Below, in pieces: positions 57,524 to 64,000 of a stretch of 64,000 nucleotides of DNA (its first letter is position 1; each line of letters opens with the position of its first letter). The position numbers and the translations under genes were made by a program. The notes beneath the pieces are model-generated. The model saw nothing but the letters and a program-made list of their open reading frames with translations, made no database searches and had not been told where the DNA came from. This DNA is from Podaxis mareebaensis (lineage: Eukaryota; Basidiomycota; Agaricomycetes; Agaricales; Agaricaceae): contig JAEUWP010000139.1 in the NCBI GenBank assembly GCA_018524725.1, positions 248,001-312,000 of the forward strand. Reading direction: 5' to 3'.

Positions 57524-59189
57524 ATGACCATGGCCTTCTTGACCCGATTATCAGTCATTTCCAGATCATCGATACACATCCACAGGCGCGTCATGTCTTC
57601 CAGTTTCCAAGATGCCGTTGCGAAGCTGAGGTCTCCCGTAAAAGAGCTCGTCAGCGTTGTCACTGAGAACGGGCAGAAGTATATTGGCGAGACCCAGAGC
57701 GATCAGAAGGAAGTTGTCAGCTGGATCGAGAAGAGTAGTGATGTTGTTGGCGCCGGATTGAAGGTGTGCACCTTGCTTTGGTTTCCTTCTATGAAAGTCG
57801 AGTTGATTCAGGGTTGTGTCGTAGGATCTCGACGCCGTGTTACTACCAAAGACGTATGTCGCGACCAATTACTTCACTGCAGCAGATGTTGCTCTCTATG
57901 GTGCACTTTATCCTGTAGTTGTGAGTTATATGCTCTTTTGGAATGAAGAATCAGAGGGGCTCACATGCGGATTTGATCCCAAGTCAAAACTCCAACCCGC
58001 CCAATATTATTCCACACCCTCCATCACCCGCTACTTCGACCACATCCAGAACCAAAAACCTATCCGGGCCGCCGTTGCCCCGTTTGAACCCGTGTTTGGC
58101 GTCGTCTACTTTGACTTTGACAACGCACCTGCGGTGGAGAGGAAAACAGAGCCTCCGAAGAAGAAAGAGAAGAAAGCTGCTGCTGCACCTGTCCAGGAGA
58201 ATTCCCCTGCCGCTCCTACCCCTGCTGCTCCTACCCCTGCCGCTCCTACCGCTGTCGAGGCTGAGGCTCCGCCACCTCAAAAACAAGAAAAGTCCCAGAA
58301 GAAGGAGAAGAAAGAGAAGAAAGATGCTGGCAGTGAAGAGGGTGGAAAGAAAAATAAGGGTGCCAAGGCTGCTCCTGCAGCTGAGGACGCTGGAGAGCCG
58401 GTTCCTTCGATGATTGACCTGCGTGTTGGCCATATTGTTGATGGTGAGCCTGTTATCTATGATGGCAGAACGCGTTCCAACTGTTTGCAGTCGTCAAACA
58501 TCCAGATGCCGACGGACTCTATATAGAGGTGGGCAACACCACAGAGGTCAAGGACTCTCGCTGACATTCTCCCCAGCAAATTGACCTTGGCGAAGAAACT
58601 GGTCCTCGTACCGTCGTTTCTGGTCTCGTCAACTATATTCCTATCGAGGAGATGCGAGATAAGTATCTAGTGGCTGTGGTAAGTTTTTTCACTTTTCTGG
58701 GCATCACGAGACCCTAAACTTCAAAACGTTCTGGTAGTGCAATTTGAAACCTGCTAATATGCGTGGGATAAAGAGTTTTGCCATGGTTCTCTGTGTATGC
58801 TCTTCATTTTCATTACCATGTTGCCTATGCTCACGACCCCCGTACAGGCTACCTCCAAAGATGGCAAGGAAGCAGGCATTGAGCTTATTCAGCCTCCTCC
58901 AGGTTCCAAGCCTGGTGAACGAATCTACTTTGAAGGAGTTGAATTTGAGAGTGAGTTCTAATTCATCGTGATTCTACTCCTCGACTAATACAGACTGCCA
59001 TAAGACGCCACACCGCTTTCTCAACTCAACCCCAAAAAGAAGATTTTCGAGACGATACAGCCTGGATTCGTAACACTTGAATCCCGAGAAGCTGCTTGGG
59101 TAAACCCAGTCACAAAAAGCATCCACAGAATTCGTACCAAGGACGGTGTCTGTGTTGCACCCACACTGGTCGGTGCCTCGCTATCATAA
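57524..59189 (+). CDS. ARC1: Arc1p/AIMP1-like tRNA-binding cofactor of aminoacyl-tRNA synthetases
   Basis: The N-terminus (MTMAFLTRLSVISRSSIHIH) may be a short extension; MSSSFQDAVAKLRSPV 23-25 codons on is a plausible alternative start. A GST-C-like region follows: YFTAADVALYGALYPVV, PSITRYFDHIQNQKPIR. Next is a Lys/Ala/Pro-rich basic linker with a (PAAPT)3 repeat. The C-terminal EMAP-II-like OB-fold shows MIDLRVGHIVD, KHPDADGLYIE, GPRTVVSGLVNYIP, LVAVCNLKPANMRGIKSFAM, GIELIQPPPGSKPGERIYF and FVTLESREAAWVNP. The arrangement is that of yeast Arc1p, which binds MetRS and GluRS through its GST-like domain and tRNA through the rest. The stop is TAA 59187-59189. Six or more introns. Confidence 0.92.
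58206..58250 (+). repeat. Three 15-bp tandem repeats in ARC1
   Basis: CCTGCCGCTCCTACC three times with one C/T difference in the middle copy. It encodes (PAAPT)3 in the basic linker of the ARC1 protein, a likely length-variable site. Confidence 0.85.
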
Positions 59190-59254
59190 GCTTTGAATAT
59201 TGTCGTAGATTAGTTATCCCTAATTTTTCATCCTGAGCGATACTGTATGTTAGA

Positions 59255-59270
59255 CCCCCCCCCCCCCCCC
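59255..59270 (+). repeat. Sixteen-base poly-C tract
   Basis: Uninterrupted C16, 65 bp after the ARC1 stop and before the uL6m start. It is a homopolymer that sequencing often misreads, so the length is approximate. No function is evident. Confidence 0.85.
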
Positions 59271-59393
59271 ACAAAGCGCGAAGTATATTAATGAGTACAT
59301 GTAGGGACGCGTTATTTGGCATCATCCTGTGGGATCAACAAATGCGGAAAGCTGTGACATTTTTGGCGGCGAACTTCTGCACGAGAGCAAGCA

Positions 59394-60090
59394 ATGCTAG
59401 CACGACCACGGCTGGGCTCACTCGCCCGCTCCTTCAGCACCTCTGCCTCCCTTAACAAGCATGTCTCCCACATAGGTCGAAACCCCATCAAATACCCTCC
59501 CTCCGTCACCTTCACACCCTCCCCTACCGAACTCACCATTACCGGCCCCCTCGGCACAACGTCCATTCCCCTTAGATCGTACATAAAGATCACTAACCCC
59601 AAACCCGACACTATTGCCATCACGGTTGAAGATCCAGAGGTCAAAGAACAACGGCAGATGTGGGGAACAACCCGTACCCTCATTGCCAACGCTATTCAGG
59701 GCATGACGGAGGGATTCACTGTACCACTCTACCTTGTCGGAGTTGGTTTCCGAGCGGCGGTGGAGGCTGACCCGCGGGCTGCGGCATCTGGCGTAAAAGC
59801 CCAACGTATCAATATGAAAGTCGGCCATTCACATAACATTGTGGTTCCTATCCCGCCGCATATCAAGGTGGAGGTGCCTATCCCAACGAAAATAGTCTTG
59901 TCGTGTACGGACAAGCACCAGCTGGGACTCTTTGCTGCGAAAATCAGAGAGTATAGGAAGCCAGAGCCGTACAAGGGAAAGGTATGTTCTTCTGTGAGTT
60001 CTTTGAAGACGATGGACTCAACAGTCCTGTATATAGGGCATTTTCGTCGGAGATGAAATGATCAGGATCAAGAGTGTGAAGAAGAAATAG
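59394..60090 (+). CDS. MRPL6: Mitochondrial large-subunit ribosomal protein uL6m
   Basis: An N-terminal presequence (MLARPRLGSLARSFSTSAS, basic, hydroxylated, no acidic residues) is followed by HVSHIGRNPIKYPPSVTFTP. The two uL6 repeats follow: LTITGPLGTTSIPLRSYIKI, MWGTTRTLIANAIQGMTEGF, TVPLYLVGVGFRAAVEA, VGHSHNIVVPIPPHIKVEVP, IPTKIVLSCTDKHQLGLFA, AKIREYRKPEPYKGKG. One intron (about 59982-60038) sits just before the last exon IFVGDEMIRIKSVKKK, placing a phase junction inside the conserved P-E-P-Y-K-G-K-G-I signature of uL6. About 213 residues; stop TAG 60088-60090. Confidence 0.94.
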
Positions 60091-60427
60091 AGGATGCATC
60101 AATGAATTGTACTCGATTCCGTCTGTCCCAACCATTCCATCTGCAATCCAGCAGAGAACGACCATACAGGGCGTAGGCTGGCAAGCACTGAGCAGCACCT
60201 TCAGCCTGGATCTATGCTATTCTTATAATTTATATAGGCTGCTAATATATTACGGTGCTGCGTTTAAAAGTACAATGCGATGAATGCTGTATAGCTACAA
60301 AAAAAAAAAAAATTAAGCACGAACTGTAAGGGTAAGTGAGCATTCATGAAACGTGAAATCATGCATGTGTAAAACCGAGCCAGCATGGGCTAAAGAACGA
60401 GGGATGAAGAAAACGAGAGAAATGCGT
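60091..60427. other. Convergent spacer between uL6m and the Ulp2-like gene
   Basis: These 337 bp lie between two facing stops. A run of 14 A (60299-60312) is the only notable element. Two tail-to-tail 3' UTRs are expected here. Confidence 0.5.
60299..60312 (+). repeat. Fourteen-base poly-A tract
   Basis: Uninterrupted A14 in the convergent spacer. The length may be imprecise. No TSD or other retroposon hallmark was seen beside it, and a role in 3' end formation is unproven. Confidence 0.75.
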
Positions 60428-63400
60428 TCAACCCTTCGTCCGAGCAGACTTGCTAGATTTGCCCTTCTTCCCGCTCGCCTTCACATGCTCAACGATGGCG
60501 ACGTCGCTGTCCTCTTCGTCTTCTTCCACCTTTTGCTGCTGTTGCTGCTTCTTCTCCTCTTCTCGTGCAGCCCGTAACTGCCGCCATTCTTCCGAGAATA
60601 CCAGAATCTTGTGCCGAAGTTCCTCGCGCATCGTTGCAACAGATGCGTCCTTCCAATCAGCTTGCCTCTCGGCCATACTGGGCCGTTCCTTTGTCTGCGA
60701 TGCGAATAGCTGAGTATGTAATGGTCGAAAAACCTGTAGTAAAACACATACCATGATGATCTGACAGTAACGCTGAGGATCAGACATGAAGGTCGCAGCG
60801 AAATGCAGGATGTACAGCCCACAATCGCAGTAATTAGGCTGAACAGGCACCTGTATGCGTCCGACCGATAAATAAAGCTTTTATGAAGGTCCAATAAGGA
60901 GACTCACTGGAACCATCTTAGCAACAGGCGGCGTCACATTCTCTACCTTCTTTTTGTCCATCGCTTCAAGCTCCAGCCACTTACTCAATTGTTTCATCGC
61001 CTGTGGGTGTCGGTTCCCCAAGGAGTCCATAATGAACACCTTAGTCCTGCTGCTCGGTGGTGTTGTCAGGGCAATTACACGAAAAAGTAACCGCCTACCA
61101 CTCACCTTGGTCGACTGTCCGGAGGGTTCTCGTCCACAATAATAGGCTCTGCAATCGAATCCCTATTCATTCTCCGCGGCTTGTTCGTATATGACTTTCC
61201 ATAAAACCGAGCAGGTGTAACCTCTGTGTCAGCTGAGATAGTTATCGATTGAGGATCATCAGGAATATCAATCGGGGTGTTTGCACCACTAGCCATTGTC
61301 GAGTCTGATACTGCTGATCTTGATGAGGATTCAACGACCTCTGCTACGGGAAAATCATCGTCGATAACCATCGGTGATCCAGGTGTTACTTTAGGACTCA
61401 GGCTGTCAGACGCTTTGACCAGTTCTTCCTTCATTTCCGACGCCGAACTGGTTGTCGATGAATTTTCTTTGGTGGTGGTGATCGAGCAGGATGTGGAGAA
61501 GGCCAGTCTTTCTACTTCATTCTCGCTCGTTGTTCCATCTTGCATATCCTCTTCGGTGTGGTCTTGGGTTTGGTCTACCCCAACCATGGGTTGAGGTTCG
61601 GGAGGAGGATCAGCTAGGGGTTCGGCCACAACACCCGCTGCCTGCATGTCTCGTGCTTGTCGTCTCGTCACTACATTACTATGAAGGTCAAGGGAGGGTG
61701 GTGGAGGTTGTAATGTATGCTCTGGTTCATAAATGAGCGCCAAGTACCAATGAAGGCTGAGATATTCCTAAGTATCAGGACTGTCGTGATTTCGTATCGT
61801 TTAGTGCACGTACTGCTCATTAATAGGTACTATAATATACTTCTTGCTAAAAATGTCGATCTTGGATGTCCACTTGCGAACGCTCTCGTAACCCTCCTTG
61901 ATGCTGTAGAACATGAACACTCGGTTTCTCCAGTAATAAAGATTACGCACTTCCGTTTATTCAACTTTTTGTAGAAGAAAGAGTTGAAGACGTGCACTTG
62001 CGAAGCCAGTTCCGGATTTGTGGCTTCTAATTCCCTGAGCCAGGATCTAACCAAGTAGTCATTACGAAATGACAGAATATCCACACAGAAACAAACTCAC
62101 TTGAGCCCAAATTCAATCAACGTATCGTTCAAGAACTCCTCGGGCTGTAACCGCGCAAGATCACTCGTGGTCACATTCACGGCTCCAGGAACTCCAAACG
62201 GATACACCAAGATCCTGCGTAGTAAAGTGGTGAAGAAAACCAATAATGGAGCTACAAAGGGGTCTTACACTTCATCTGCGTCATGATTAGGCGCCTTTTC
62301 TTGCTGCCTAGTGGACCGTCGAAGAGGTTTAGGTTCTTCGGTACGTTGCCGTTTGGAACTAATCCAACTAATTAGCAGAGGATGGGCCACGATGGCGAAG
62401 GACTAACGGAGGCTCAATCGCGGAAACTTCAGCAGGGTCCTTATTCTGTCTCTGGGTATCCGAAGATCGTTTCCTGATAGATGGTACTGCTCTATTATCT
62501 GGTGTGTGGCGAAATTTCTTGAGCTCTTCTACGCGCTGTTTCCTCATTCTGAAATTTGACACATCAGCATAAGGTCGTAAAATATGGAGTGAGGAATACT
62601 TGCAAAGACTCGGTTGAAACTATGCTGGGGTCATGAGCGTCCTCATGTGTCGATGGTTCGACATCAGGCTCCGAGGCACCACGCCTGTGATGCACTTGTT
62701 CTTCATCATTGTCCATCGGGTTAGACGAGCGATGCAAATTACTGGAGCCGTATTTGATAGATCCCATAAGAGTAGTCCATAACGTTTTAGAGGCTCTGTG
62801 ATTGCACCTCAAAAAAAAACGTCAAAACGACTCGGAAAAGTGTACCTACGCTGGACGGAGCATGGATCGCTTTCTGACACACTGCACAAGCTTGTCGAGG
62901 CATATTCTATAGGTGTCTTGACTCCATCGTTCATCTCGGGTATTAAACTGTACAGAGATTTGTCCCCTGTTGCTATTCCCTGGATCATTTTCAGAGATAT
63001 TTTATACGCCATCAACAGGCCAACACACCAGGTTGAAAAACACTGCTGAAATTTGACTGCCATGAAGCAAAGCTTGCGCTTCCTGATGTCTTGAGATATA
63101 GTATCACTAGATTACTGGCGTCGAGGCTGTTCGGATCTGAAGCCTACAGGAAAGATGTAGGCGCTTTCATCAATGCTTAGAGAATGCATACCTGAAAGTC
63201 GACAAAATTGTTTTCAGAGAGCGAGACAGGACCGATCGGTCTACTTGACCCCGATGAAGTTTCAAAGCTGATCGTCGCACCACCATCCTCAAAAACGATG
63301 GTGTCATACTCAAGCAACCGTTCGATGCCAATCAAAAGTGTCGATATAGGCAGACGAGCAGACCATTGCTTCGAGCGTGTACTGCCCCTACCCAATAAAC

Positions 63401-64000
63401 CAGAGGGTCTGCTCAAGCGATCTGAGGCGATTTGAGAGGGCAGTTTTGCCTGGGAGCAGAAGCATGAGCATAGGCCAGCCTGCACTAATTTCGAGGCACA
63501 CCTTGGAAATAACGCTCTTTGGCTGCATCTTCGACTTGAATTTTTCATGTTTAAAGTCGATTATCGGAATATCCGATCCCTTTACCCTGGCCTCGATGCG
63601 AGCTACCTCCTCTTTAACCTTCGATATCGGCTTGGTTGACTTGCGACCGCTGTTTTCCCCCTCGCCCTCTGAACAAGACTCTATCGGCGAAGAACTCCAC
63701 TGTTTAGGCTCAGTTTTGTCGTGTCTTGCTTGAAGTCGTTTAGTATTCTCCCCATCCCCAACTAACGAGAGTCCAGCAACTGATGGCTCACTCCTATTCC
63801 TCCGCGAACCCAGCGCGTGCTTCGAGTCAAAATATGCGGAAGTCGTAGGCACAGACTCAATGACATCGAGATCGTCAGTAGACACATGGTCCGCGTCGAC
63901 GTCAATGACTTCATGGGGTGACGGATGTCGTGGCTCCAATGGTGCAATGGCTCTACCTGTTTTAACACCCTTGAACTAAGTCAGGAAGAACATAACACAT
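60428..64000 (-). CDS. Ulp2/SENP6-type SUMO protease, 5' end outside the window
   Basis: Read right to left, the frame enters from beyond base 64000 through an acceptor near 63950, giving EPRHPSPHEVIDVDADHVS (a SUMO-interaction-like motif) and an acidic, Ser-rich region. A beta-rich stretch follows (IERLLEYDTIVFEDGGAT). The C48 protease then shows ILVYPFGVPGAVNVTTSDLA, RLQPEEFLNDTLIEFGLK, FNSFFYKKLNK, YESVRKWTSKIDIFSKKYII and LHWYLALIYEP with the catalytic His. After a roughly 210-residue acidic insert come VFIMDSLGNRHPQAMKQLSK with the Asp, and VQPNYCDCGLYILHF with Gln and catalytic Cys. This split core is typical of Ulp2/SENP6-7, which edit poly-SUMO chains in the nucleus. It ends with a Lys-rich tail at 60428. 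Confidence 0.88.

Noticed and set aside
57984..58433. Long minus-strand ORF opposite ARC1, rich in Leu/Arg/Gly repeats
   Set aside because: It is the antisense shadow of the Lys/Ala/Pro-rich linker of ARC1 and has no independent support.
1..64000. CRISPR arrays, transposons, viral remnants, secondary-metabolite megasynthases
   Set aside because: No regularly spaced repeats, transposase, reverse transcriptase, terminal repeats, or PKS/NRPS core motifs were seen on either strand.

Overview
The window is nuclear DNA from a filamentous basidiomycete, most likely an agaricomycete. Genes are dense on both strands. Nearly every coding region is cut by short GT-AG introns, and those placed precisely here run from 46 to about 60 nt. 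The products belong to the fungal core set plus families typical of mushrooms and their relatives, such as BTB proteins and C2H2 proteins with serine-rich regions. There are no bacterial operons, and no CRISPR array, transposon, rRNA or convincing tRNA was seen. All models below were assembled by eye, by joining open frames across GT-AG boundaries and checking that conserved motifs continue in frame. Outer boundaries are usually solid, but some internal exons are approximate.

Layout. 0-4.5 kb, minus strand: 5' end of a DHX16/Prp2 splicing helicase, a mitochondrial citrate-lyase-beta-like protein, and a disordered protein with three SUMO-interaction-like motifs. 4.7-8.3 kb: DUG2 (WD40 plus M20 peptidase, glutathione breakdown). 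8.5-12.4 kb: a secreted GH43 arabinanase and a zinc dehydrogenase, transcribed divergently. 13-21 kb: BTB protein, MON1, mitoribosomal mS41, an atypical C2H2 protein, and the SNIP1/Pml1 FHA splicing factor. 22-31 kb: Zn2Cys6 regulator, a RING plus CHFR-type cysteine-rich protein, and a large Kelch-BTB protein. 31.7-36 kb: pyridoxamine-phosphate oxidase (PDX3), a class I fructose-bisphosphate aldolase, a small probable mitochondrial membrane protein, and a small coiled-coil protein. 36.3-50 kb: an Scm3/HJURP-like protein, DHX37/Dhr1 helicase and SEN1 helicase. 50-64 kb: translin, SGF29, HSP20, a histone-fold protein, a 2OG-Fe(II) oxygenase, ARC1, mitochondrial uL6, and a Ulp2-like SUMO protease running off the end.

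There is no obvious pathway cluster. Themes recur without being a functional unit: RNA helicases and splicing (DHX16, DHX37, SEN1, SNIP1), chromatin (Scm3, SGF29, histone fold), SUMO (SIM-rich protein, Ulp2), mitochondrial translation (mS41, uL6m) and arabinan use.

The most unusual observations are at exon level. A 6-nt microexon in the 2OG oxygenase appears to supply most of the RxS cosubstrate-binding motif, and skipping it would keep the frame. An 18-nt in-frame microexon lies in the SIM-rich protein. A class I aldolase in a fungus, and a CHFR-like ligase with no FHA domain, are also worth a look.
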